A stretch of 64,000 nt of DNA. Source: Punctularia strigosozonata HHB-11173 SS5 (Eukaryota; Basidiomycota; Agaricomycetes; Corticiales; Punctulariaceae). Below the pieces are notes generated by a model. It made no database searches. It had not been told where the DNA came from and worked only from the letters and a program-made list of their open reading frames with translations. Positions within the stretch are counted from its first letter, which is position 1, and every line of letters starts with the position of its first letter. The stretch is from assembly GCF_000264995.1 (NCBI RefSeq), contig NW_006767448.1, positions 389,258 to 453,257 on the forward strand, read 5' to 3'. Position numbers and translations under genes: made by a program. Positions 1 through 10,434 of the stretch are shown here, in pieces.

Positions 1-1079
1 CGCTATAGACGCACACCCCATCTCCCGACCCATACTCTCTGAGCAGGCTCAGAGAGTGGCATGACTCTACCAAGGCCCGTGCCCTTGGCCATGGCGAGAG
101 TGAACCCTGCGTCTACCGTCTTCGCTGGCGCTGTTGCAATTGGCGGGAGATGAGTTGGACGAGGGGCTGTGCAGCTTGACCGCGCACGTTGCCGCTGCTG
201 TGCAATCAGCACTGGCACGACCCACTGGTAGACTGGGTGAAAATCACCCATTGACTTTGGCCGACATTAGTATTTACGGATACAGTGGGTGATTGTATAC
301 AATAGACCATACCATGAGTGATCCAAGGCAATCACCCACATCGCCTCAATCAACCACATATCAACCAGACCGTGGGTGAATGGTCGATATCCCCCATCAT
401 GTGGTCGATATCCCCCATCATGTGGTTGGTAGCAACCCATTCTGGGGCTCATAGTGATATGTTGGCTCCCCTCTTGTCCACGGCTGCAATTCAGTAGTTT
501 CATAATCATGATGTCACTAACGTTTTCTCTCGTGCCTGTGCGCAGCGTTCAACGCAAGCGACAAGAAAAGCATCGCCCCAGATCTTGCTCGCCGCTTCGC
601 GAGCCCGCGTATGCCCAAAAGTAAGTAGTGTCGTCGCGGCATTCACAAGCCGGACATCTCCGAGCTTCTCCGAACGCGCGCCGTTAGCCTGCCGAACCCC
701 GATTCCAATGCAAAATTGTGGCGGAGACTCAAATATGGGCACGCGGATCTGATGCTCCGTCCGGCGCAACCTCCAGCTTGGCCGTCCGGCCACCAGCAGG
801 CGCTGTGCTCGATCGTTCTCCATCCCTGCGATCCATTTTCTTTCCTCTCCACAACCTCACCCTCCTCCTCCTCCTACTCCTCCTCCTCGTCTTCCTCGTC
901 TTCTCTACCTCCAATTTCCGTCAACTCGACAGTTGCGGACCGCCGAGCCACCGACGTCAGATCTCAGCTCGCCTCGCACTTTCCTTTCCGGGCGTTGCTC
1001 CGTTTCTCCATCAGAGACGGTTTCACCCCGACGCCCTCCGTCACCCCCAAGACACAAACGAGGAAGGACGAAGACGACG
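1..1079. other. Intergenic and 5' region of the first copper radical oxidase
   Basis: No gene is recognised here. It holds short GGGTGA-type inverted repeats (234-250 and 285-339), a 21-bp tandem duplication (381-422) and a C/T-rich tract (about 841-905) that sits where a fungal promoter or 5' leader is expected upstream of the start codon at 1080. Confidence 0.5.
234..422. repeat. Cluster of small inverted and direct repeats
   Basis: TGGGTGA and TCACCCA face each other across 3 bases at 234-250. GTGGGTGATT (285-294) is matched by its exact reverse complement at 330-339. A 21-bp unit starting TGGTCGATATCC is directly repeated at 381-401 and 402-422. The repeats share the GGGTGA core. This could be the remnant of a small non-autonomous element or a regulatory cluster; neither is established. 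Confidence 0.4.
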
Positions 1080-3681
1080 ATGCTAGGATCGCGCACACGT
1101 CGCGCGGGCGCGCTTGCAGCTGCGTTATGGGTCTTGGGAAGCTCCATGCCCGCTCGGGCAGCGAGCTCTCTTGCGGGGACGTTCGCCGATGGAGGCGACA
1201 CGCTGGTCAGCGCGATGATGGTGCGTTTTTCTTACCGCCAGATACCCCCGTTGCATGTATACAATGACGCGAGACGCAATGTGACTGACATTCCTCGTTC
1301 GTGCTGCAGATGTTCCTCGGCAACTCCGAAAAGGTGTACATCCTCGACAAGGTTGAAGGCAACAGTGCGCAGGTGAACGGCCATCCGGCCTGGGCGGCGG
1401 TGTACGACATCGCCTCGCAGACAGCCACACCCATGGACGTCCTCACGAACACGTTCTGCGCCTCCGGGATGCATCTCCCGAACGGCTCCTTCGCCACCTT
1501 CGGTGGCAACGGCGCCATCGCTCCGGGCGGCAACATCGGCTCGGTCCTCAACCAGGGCGGCGCCAGCGCCGCATACGACGCCACCTACGAGGACTTTGAC
1601 GGCACCAAGTCAATCCGGATCCTCAACCCGTGCTCGTCGGCGACGATCTCGGCCGACGCCTCCGCCCTGAACGCGAACGCAAGCTGCGGCTGGTACGACA
1701 ACCCGTCCGTGCTCAGCATGCAAGGCCACCGGTGGTACTCGACCGCGGAGGCGCTCGCGGACGGCAGCATCGTCATCATCGGCGGGTTCACCAACGGTGG
1801 ATATATCAACCGCAACTACCCCAACACGGATCCGACGTACGAGGGCGGCGCGGCCAACCCCACGTTCGAGTTCTTCCCCTCGCGTGGCACCGAACCGGCT
1901 TTGATGCAGTTTATGACCACCACCTCCGGCCTCAACTCGTACCCGCACGCGTTCCTGATGCCGAGCGGCAAGATGCTCGTCCAGGCCAACTTCTCCACCG
2001 GTGCGTATTTATGCGTACATTGTATGAGCGCATATACTCACCTCCTATCGCGCATATAGTGCTCTGGGACTACAACGAAAACGTCGAGACCGCGCTTCCC
2101 GATATGCCGGGCAAGGTCATCCGCGTATACCCTGCCTCCGGCGCGACCGCCATGCTCCCCCTCACGCCCACGAACAACTACACCCCGACCGTACTCTTCT
2201 GCGGTGGCTCTGACATGCCCGACTTTGCATGGGGCAACTACTCCTGGCCGTTCATAGATACCTGGGACTACCCCGCGTCTAAGGACTGCCAGCGGATCAC
2301 GCCCGAGCAGGCCGACGGCACGTTCAACACGGACGTCGCGTACGAGCAGGACGACGACATGATCGAGGGCCGGACTATGGGCCAGTTCATCATCCTCCCG
2401 ACGGGCAAGCTCCTCGTCGTGAACGGCGGCGTGAACGGTACCGCGGGCTACTCGACCCAGACACTTACCACCACGTCGTACTCGCAAATGCCGTTCGGCA
2501 TGTCGCTCGCCTCCGGGCCCGTCGGTACTCCTGCGCTCTACGACCCGACCGCTCCCGCGGGCTCGCGCTGGTCGAATGAAGGCTTTGACTCTTCCACGAT
2601 CCCGCGTCTGTACCACTCCACCGCGCTCCTCCTCCCTGACGCATCCGTCCTCATCGCCGGCTCGAACCCGAACGTTGACGTCAACACCTCCACCGTCTTC
2701 CCGACGACGTACAAGGCCGAGATCTTTTACCCGCCTTACTTCTCCGCGACCACCCGTCCGTCGCCCTCAGGCGTGCCCAGCACGCTCTCTTACGGTGGTG
2801 ACGCCTTCGACGTGCTCATCCCTGCCGACTCGTACTCGGGCGCGGCGAACGACGCCGCGGACAACACAACCGTCGCCGTCATCCGCCCGGGCTGGACGAC
2901 GCACGGGATGAACATGGGCCAGCGCTTCCTCCAGCTCAACAACACCTACACCGTCAACTCGAACGGGTCCATCACGCTCCACGTCGCGCAGCTCCCGCCG
3001 AACCCGAACCTGTTCACGCCCGGCCCCGGGCTCGTGTTCGTGACCGTGAACGGCATCCCGAGCAACGCGACGTGGGTCACCGTCGGCTCGGGCAACATCG
3101 AGACGCAGACGACGGCCGCGGCGGCGGAGCTCCCCGCGAGCGTCCGCCTCGATGGCGTGTCCGGCACCGCCGACGGCTCATCCACCTCCACCTCCTCGTC
3201 TTCCGGCTCGTCCTCAGGCTCGTCCGGCACCAACGGCGGCTCCAGCGACGGCGGCTCGCACACGGGCGCGATCATCGGCGGCACGATCGCGGGCGTCGCC
3301 GCGCTCGCGATCATCGCGGCCGTCGGCGGGATCATATACGCGCGCCGGAAGCGGGCGAGGAGGCAGGCGGCGCTCGCGAACCCGTCGTACGGTATGACCG
3401 CCGCCGGCGCCGCCCCGGTGTCGACTTCGCGCGGCGTGGGCGCCGTCGCGGGCGCGGGCGCGTATGGGACCGGCAGGAGTGCCGATTTCGAGCCGTTGGC
3501 CGCGAACGGGAGCACCGCCGCGCTGCATCATCCGTACGGGTACGCGGGCGGGGCCGCGGCGTATCGGGACGACGACGGCGCGGGCGGGAACAGGCCGTGG
3601 TTGAACTCGCCCGTGGGCAGCCATGCGAGCACGGGCGATTTCGATCCGTATGGAGAGGGGCGCATGCAGCGGCATACGTGA
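1080..3681 (+). CDS. Membrane-anchored copper radical oxidase (glyoxal oxidase type), copy A
   Basis: Predicted to oxidise aldehydes or simple alcohols to acids with release of H2O2 at the cell surface, feeding extracellular peroxidases. Exons 1080-1220, 1310-2000 and 2060-3681 give 817 aa. An N-terminal signal peptide (about residues 1-27) is followed by a kelch-like propeller, the galactose-oxidase-like C-terminal domain, a Ser/Gly-rich stalk, one TM helix (AALAIIAAVGGIIYA, followed by basic residues) and a short cytoplasmic tail. The radical-site residues known from glyoxal oxidase have counterparts: Cys in FCASG, Tyr in RWYSTA, the Tyr-His pair in RLYHST and His in GWTTHGMNMG. The C-terminal anchor recalls Ustilago Glo1. 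It is a tandem paralog of the gene at 7227-9744. Family is certain; substrate is inferred. Confidence 0.93.
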
Positions 3682-4386
3682 GCGTTGTTCCAAGTTTTGT
3701 GTGTATGTGCTCGGGTGTAGGTGGAATGACTGCGTGCATATATGGATCTTGTTTCCCATCTGCTTCCTGATGTGTACGGCTCGTTCTAATACGGACTCCC
3801 CATCTTACATCATTATCTTTCTACTTTTCTCTGTCTTTCTCCCTTGTTTGTGTGTTGATATCGCAACGCTATATATTGTCCCACACGTCTACAGTCGAAA
3901 AGTCCGGGACTGCGTTTTGTAGGCACAACGAATTGCGCGGCGGGGCGTATTCCGCCGCATGTTACATACATTGCTATTTCCTACCGCGTGTTGTATGGTC
4001 GTGCGATGACCCCCCTGCTCCCTCGTCGCCACTGGAGATATGTGTCTGTTGACTCCCTCCTCCTCGGCCGATGCGTTTAATTGGCTTTGGCAACCGACAT
4101 TGATAGGTAGGTCATGCGGCTCGAGTTGTCCGGTAGGCGTGGTGAAAGTCGCTTCAAGCCCAGCGCTAGCACAACGGTCGTGCTACGGGTTATCTTCAGC
4201 CTCTTGACTCGGTTTGCCATTGCCCTCCGAGGTCTGCCTACTCCAATCACGCTGTGCGCAGGACGTGACGTTCGACTACTCACCGATTGTGATAGGCGCC
4301 GTCGTTTCTCCTCCTGCCGAGAGCGGGTCTCCGAAGTCGTGATAGAAGTTTACACGTCGCACCAGGAGCCCTAGGAACGTCAGCCG
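3682..4386. other. Intergenic, 3' of oxidase copy A
   Basis: A/T-richer than the flanking genes. It holds the probable 3' UTR of the oxidase and then the end of the decayed gene on the opposite strand. No further coding signal was seen. Confidence 0.4.
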
Positions 4387-5960
4387 TCAGCTGCGGAAAC
4401 AGGTTTGAGCAAATGACGATCCTATCGTGGGTTCAAGACAATCTTTCGGGCTAGCAGAGCCGGCGAAACTGATACCGGTGGAGGCCGTGGAGAGTCCACC
4501 TTCTGTACGCGAAGTTCGCACGCGTCCCAAATCGACAACTACTCCATCCGCCTGCATTTGTGGTCGCATGTGAGCCCGAGCATTGAGCATCGTCACTACG
4601 GAAGTTGCATATGAGTGGATGCTCCGCGTACGGGAAAGGGGCGTACACATGGTATTGACGTACAGCTTGGAGAGCACGAGGTGAAAGAATACTCACCTAT
4701 GTGCGATATTGTGGACGGTGAAGCTGCGGACGGAGAATTGGTGAGTTGCGGTTCAGTGACGAACAACGCTGAACGAGGAAGGCTTACAACAGGATGAACA
4801 GGAATCGGAAAACTGTCACCAACACACCGCGAAGGGTGAAGAACATGAGAATCTTCTTGACGACATTACCGGTGCTATACAGGCAGATGAGCATATGGGA
4901 GATGGTATCCAATGTGAAAGGCGATTCAACCTACGTCAGGCCTGATCGATAGTCCCTCAGCTCCAGCAGAACGAGGCCGTCGCACATACGTCCGCGACGA
5001 GCTCGTTAGCGCCCCACGTTATGACCGCGTACTAGACATGGGAAATATTGGGATGTCAGCGAATGATATGACACGAATTCAGAACGTCGGGCGCACATGG
5101 AGGAATCCGTTGCTTAATATGCGCAAAGTCGGCTTCATGACAAGCTTCACGGAGATCAATAGGCCGAGCACTGCACTTTAGTGAGTAAGTAATCGGTGTT
5201 GTATGAGGAGGGCAGTTGTTGGATGAATCAATGACTCAGGCTTGCGACGGAGAATGCGGCACAGATTACGAGTGCCGCGATACGCACGGGTCTTTTGACG
5301 TGTTAGGAGACTAGACAGGAATTGTATTAACGCATCGCTAGTAGAATCAGTAGACCGGACTCACCGATTCTCAGTTGCCAAGTGAAAAACATCTGCACAG
5401 CGAACACCAGGACGTCGGCCAACGCGATTTCGACAGCGAAAGTCTGCATGAAGCGACGAATGGATCATAGACTGCGCAATTGCTGCCTGTGTGCTCACAT
5501 CCACATATGTTAGCGCGGCTGGTTTTCCGAAATTGTCGACCTAAGAGATGGAGTATCAGCCAGCTTGATTTACATGGTGGTATATCCACTTTAACAGTGG
5601 CGGAGAATAGCATGATGCATGACGTAGACTTACGAAGTAATGCTGTATCGCGACAGCAACAAGTACCGAAGATACTACATCCACGGCCTATGCATGTGCT
5701 AAAGCGCTCAAATCCAAAACGTGATCACGCGCACATATCACACGACGATCACCACGAAAATGCGCAGTGACGATCTATCCTTGTTGTCGGTCCAAAATAT
5801 CCACGTTTGCACGAGCGTCACACCGCATAAGATGGTACTGAAGAACATGCCTGAGGATAACGTGAGTGCTCATCACGGATTTGATGCACAATGAGAGCTC
5901 ACCCCACACCAGCCACCTGCAAACGAGAAAGTGCAAGAAATGATATCAGATCTTGAAGAG
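4387..5960 (-). pseudogene. DUF6534 seven-TM protein, decayed copy
   Basis: Many short exons on the minus strand match the agaricomycete DUF6534 membrane-protein family. Clear pieces, in order: FFSTILCGVTLVQTW with a following TM helix (about 5855-5740), AVDVVSSVLVAVAIQHYF (about 5675), VDNFGKPAALTYVD (about 5535), TFAVEIALADVLVFAVQMFF (about 5440-5360), VRIAALVICAAFSVASL (about 5290-5240), VLGLLISVKLVMKPTL (about 5170), LRDYRSGLT (about 4950), and the C-terminal block LSKLYVNTM / LTMLNARAHMR (about 4680-4560) with a 51-nt intron between its halves. Most introns have proper GT-AG ends and keep phase. A one-base frameshift before LRDYRSGLT, a stop just after it and two junctions that do not splice in frame argue for a pseudogene. 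Family function is unknown. The 5' end is not resolved. Confidence 0.72.
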
Positions 5961-6049
5961 ATATGAAGCCGATGGCCGCGCGATAGCCTACAATTCATCG
6001 TTAAATTTCCACAGGCTGTGATTTTGTACCAGATCTCAACTTGCCCCAT

Positions 6050-7226
6050 TGGTTTTCTCTGCGACAGCCGTCATACTTGCTTGTATGGAGGCGCTTGTGT
6101 GAGATGCCTAGGATACAAACTCGCGAGGTGCCCGCCAGAGATATTCGAGACTTTATAAACCATCAAATCCGAAACAATATCGGGCGTATGTTAGCCATCG
6201 CCTGAAAAGTGTTTCGAGGAAGCGCGGCGGCGGTCGATAATGGGAAGCTTATTTGAAAGCGTCTGACGACCAAGGAGGCTGAGAAGCCTAATGATCCTCC
6301 TGCTTTTATACTCCGTAACGCCTGAGAGACGTTTGTTGCAGTTCTGAGTGCTTGTACACAATCGCCTGGTGTAGTGTAGGTAAACTCAGCTTGCGACAAG
6401 CCTAAGCACCCGCCAGTCGCGTCCAAGTTGCCATCGATCGCGAGTGTGAGTAACGCGGAAGAACCTAGTCTTTCGTAATGATCGAGGTCGTAACAACAGC
6501 CTGGTATGCAGTCAATGCCCCGACATCGTAAGGCTGAACGCTGATACGTATTCTGTCGCCGTTTTGGGCAAAGTTTCCTCAGTTCCGAAGCGAGTGGAAT
6601 CAGAAAAGAGGCTCAAATAACGCAAGGGTGCGCGCCCTGGGAAGCGTGGCTCGTGTCAATGCCTACAGATCGAGAAGAGTGCGCGATGAGTTCCGGCGGG
6701 ACTCAGAAATCGGTGAGCTGCAATTCGACGCGGTTCCGGGACAAGGGGTCGTGGGCAATTTTGAACGAGATGGGTATGATATCACGGGACTTCGGTGTTT
6801 TACTGCAGTCGCCACCATCGCAATCTGTCCCGGGTTGGCTTCAAGTTCTACCTCATTCACGGTAAATGAAAGGCACCGTTACAATGGTCGTAATCAACAA
6901 GATTGCGCCGCTCTATGCTCTGCTGTAGAATACTTATATCGAGATGAGCTAGAAAACTCTGCTTACCTGCTTTCGCACGTCCTTGAATCCGATCAGTCGC
7001 GTCTTCTTGGCAACACCCCGCTGAGTTAGCGCCGAATCCCGGACTCGTCGCACCTGGACCAAGGCGAGAACAGGCCGAATGAATAAAACGACGGAAAGCT
7101 GAGCGCGTAGGCTCATCGTCCTCCTCGTACCCAACCTCTGTAGGATCGCCCCAGCGGTCTGACCAGCGCCTCCTATTTTGGTTCAGAGCGTCGGTATCCT
7201 CAAGTAACGGATTGAACTCGCTGAGG
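6050..7226. other. Unresolved intergenic stretch before oxidase copy B
   Basis: Several open frames of 60-130 codons lie on both strands (for example 6628-7029 plus, 6163-6426 minus), but none shows a family match or a convincing exon chain. A minus-strand stretch near 7190-7090 reads like an acidic exon and may be left over from another decayed gene. The last 100-200 bp should contain the promoter of oxidase copy B. Confidence 0.3.
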
Positions 7227-9744
7227 ATGCTCGGTCGAGGAGTCTTCCTCGCTCTTCAGCTATGGCTTGGATCGGCTGTCGCTGCAGACTCCTTAGCGGG
7301 AACATTCGCAGATGGTGGCAATACGCTAGTTAGCGCCATGATGGTACACCACGCTGAGGAATGTGCTTCTCTCGAGCTCACGCCACGCTAGATGTTCCTG
7401 GGCAACGACGAAAAAGTGTACATACTGGACAAGGTCGAAGGGAACGCGGAGGAAATCAACGGGCACCCAGCATGGGCTGCTGTATGGTAAGTTATCGCAA
7501 CAAGTTCCCCTTCCTGTGCTCATACGGAATACTAGGGACATTAATACGCGTCAAGCGACGTCCATGGACGTCCTCACGAACGCGTTCTGTGCCTCCGGGA
7601 TGCACCTCCCGAACGGCTCCTTCGCCACCTTCGGCGGGAACGGCGCCATCTCACCCGGTGGTAACCTTGGCTCGGACCCTTATCCTGGCAACTTCTCCGC
7701 GTTCTACGACAGCACGTATAAGGACTTCGATGGCACCAAGTCCATCCGCATCCTGAATCCATGCTCGTCCTCTACCATCTCGGCCGACCCCTCCGTTCTG
7801 GCGCAAAATGCGAGTTGCGGGTGGTACGACGATCCCTCTGTGCTGTCCATGCAGGGGCAGCGCTGGTACTCCACCGCTGAACCGCTCGCGGACGGGAGCG
7901 TGGTCATCATCGGAGGTTTTGTGAACGGTGGATATGTCAATCGAAACTACCCGAACGTCGATCCGACGAACGAAGGAGGCGCTGCGAACCCGACATTCGA
8001 GTTCTACCCAAGCAGGAATGAGCCAGCGGCGCAGATGGATTTCATGACGAAGACGAGCGGATTGAACGCGTACGCACATGCGTATCTGATGCCTAGTGGC
8101 AAAATGCTTGTCCAGGCCAACTATTCGACTAGTAAGCATCACCCTTCTTTCCTGGGACGCGCTGCTGAGCAGCTATTAGTACTATGGGACTACAACGAGA
8201 ACATTGAAACCCCTTTACCCGACATGCCCGGCCAGGTTATACGCGTATATCCGGCCTCAGGAGCTGTCGCGATGCTGCCGCTCACCCCTGCGAACAACTA
8301 CACGCCCAGCGTGTTATTCTGCGGAGGGAGCGATATGCCCGACTTCTCATGGGGCGATTACTCCTGGCCATACGTCGATACCTGGCTTGTTCCTGCTTCC
8401 AAGGATTGCCAACGTATTACGCCCGAGCAAGCCGATGGCACGTTCAACACGAGCGTCCAATACGAGCAGGATGACGACATGGTGGAAGGGAGGACGATGG
8501 GCCAGTTCATCATCTTGCCGACCGGCAAGCTCATGGTGTTCAACGGAGGGATAAATGGCACGGCGGGGTACTCGACGCGGACGCTTACCACTCTGACCTA
8601 CGGGGCCATGCCGTACGGGATGTCGCTTGCCTCCGGGCCCATTGGGACGCCAGCCATGTACGATCCTGACGCCGCCCCCGGACAAAGGTGGTCAAACGAG
8701 GGCTTCGACACGTCCAACATCCCGCGCTTGTATCATTCGACCGCCCTCCTTCTCCCCGACGCATCCGTCCTCATTGCAGGGTCCAACCCGAACGTTGACG
8801 TCAACACGAGCACTGTCTTCCCGACGACGTACAAAGCGGAGATCTTCTACCCGCCCTACTTCGCGTCCCCAACACGCCCGCAGCCACAAGGCGTCCCCAC
8901 CTCGCTCAGCTACGGCGGTCCCTCCTTCGACATTACGCTCCCCGCCAGCAGCTACTCCGGCGACGCGAATGACGCCGCCAGCAACACCACCGTCGTCCTC
9001 GCACGCCCGGGATGGACGACGCACGCAATGAACATGGGCCAGCGGCATCTCCAGTTGAACAACACCTACACCGTCAACTCGAACGGATCCATCACCCTCC
9101 ACGTTTCGCAAGTGCCCCCGAACCCGAACCTGCTCACCCCCGGCCCGGCCCTGTTCTTCGTCAACGTCCATGGCGTGCCGAGCAATGGCACTTTCGTGAT
9201 CGTCGGATCGGGCAACATCGAGCAACAGCCGACCGCGGCGCAGGCCGAGCTCCCGGCGAGCGTGCGGCTAGATGGCGTGTCGGGCAGCGGGGACGGCTCG
9301 TCGTCGAGCGGCCCTTCAAGCTCGGGCTCGAGCGGCGACAAGGGCTCGACCAGTGGCACCTCGCATACCGGAGCCATCGCAGGCGGCGTAATCGCGGGCG
9401 TAGCAGCGCTCGCGATCGCGGCTATTGCGGGCGTGCTGATCGCGAGGAGACGGCGCGCGGCGCGAATGGCCGCCCTCGTCCCGCCCTCGTACGCGAATGG
9501 CGCGCCGGAGCCTAAGGCGGGGGTTTACGGCCGCGCGGGTTCCGGGCACGACTCGAGCTCGTTCATCCCGCTCCAGCAGTATGGTGGGGCGAGTCCGAGC
9601 CAGGCGGCGTTCCATGAGTCCAAGGACGACGAGACGGCGAGCGGGACGTCGCGGCCTTGGGTTCAGTCGGGGTATGGAACGCCCTCGCCTAGTGCATCTA
9701 CTGGAACTTTTAGTCCATACAACGACGGTCCTCGTGGCCTGTAA
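7227..9744 (+). CDS. Membrane-anchored copper radical oxidase (glyoxal oxidase type), copy B
   Basis: Tandem paralog of the gene at 1080-3681 with the same predicted surface H2O2-producing role. Exons 7227-7343, 7392-7486, 7536-8131 and 8180-9744 give 790 aa. It has a signal peptide (about residues 1-20), propeller, Ser/Gly-rich stalk, one TM helix (GVAALAIAAIAGVLIA followed by RRRR) and a tail of about 80 aa. The same radical-site residues are visible: FCASG, RWYSTA, RLYHST and GWTTHAMNMG. Compared with copy A it carries one extra 49-nt intron (7487-7535) within a segment that is continuous in A, and the junction codon is Trp where A has Tyr. The first and last introns sit at the same positions and phases as in A. 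Duplication of an A-like ancestor is the simplest reading. Confidence 0.93.
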
Positions 9745-10434
9745 GAGGACTGTTCATATGGAAAGAGCGATGATTTGATGGACGCTGGTCTGTATGGACT
9801 ACACACACACCTTTTATTTCTGACTGTATGAGCTCCGCTGGCATAGTTATATCTGTTTATGACTGTTCTACTATACCGTAATATAATGCTTGAAATCGAT
9901 CATGACGATTTTGCACCTCCTCACACTAAACGCGCGACGCGAATGAGCAACGTAGCATGCCTGTTTACCAAATCCGTAGTATATACACGGGGTGGAAGTA
10001 TCACGACACTAGAGCGATCTCGAGATGCGGGAATGTGCGAAACCACCGACCCTTCATCTCCTCGGGGAGACAACGAGGAGACGAAAATGGGTGCTAAGAA
10101 GTCCGGTTTGTCTAGTCACGGTCTGACACTCAAACAACCGCAAGGTATGTCCAGAGGACGAGCAGTCGCGAGCAACATGGGGAAAAGGATGACCGTGACG
10201 CCGCACGAAGAGGAAGAGACGCGCAGCGCTCAAATTTATATTGCTCGAAGCATCACGTGAGGAAACGCACGAGAGCATTGACCGTGGGCGCTCATACTTT
10301 CTTCGTCCTGTCCTGCTTGGAGGCTGCCGCGAAATCTCCACGATACCATAGACGCCGTCCACTGCTTGAAGGTGCGTCTGGATTATGTGACTTTTTCAAG
10401 AATTTCTGGTCATAACGTGTCCTTTAGGCGCACT
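9745..10434. other. Intergenic between oxidase copy B and UTP7
   Basis: A/T-richer after the oxidase stop, then about 400 bp upstream of UTP7. An open frame of 133 codons at 9859-10260 has no recognisable features and is not annotated as a gene. Confidence 0.4.

Noticed and set aside
6628-7029. Plus-strand open frame of 133 codons upstream of oxidase copy B
   Set aside because: No homology seen and the minus strand here reads equally well; cannot be assigned to a gene.
9859-10260. Open frame between oxidase B and UTP7
   Set aside because: A/T-rich UTR-like composition at its start and no recognisable features.
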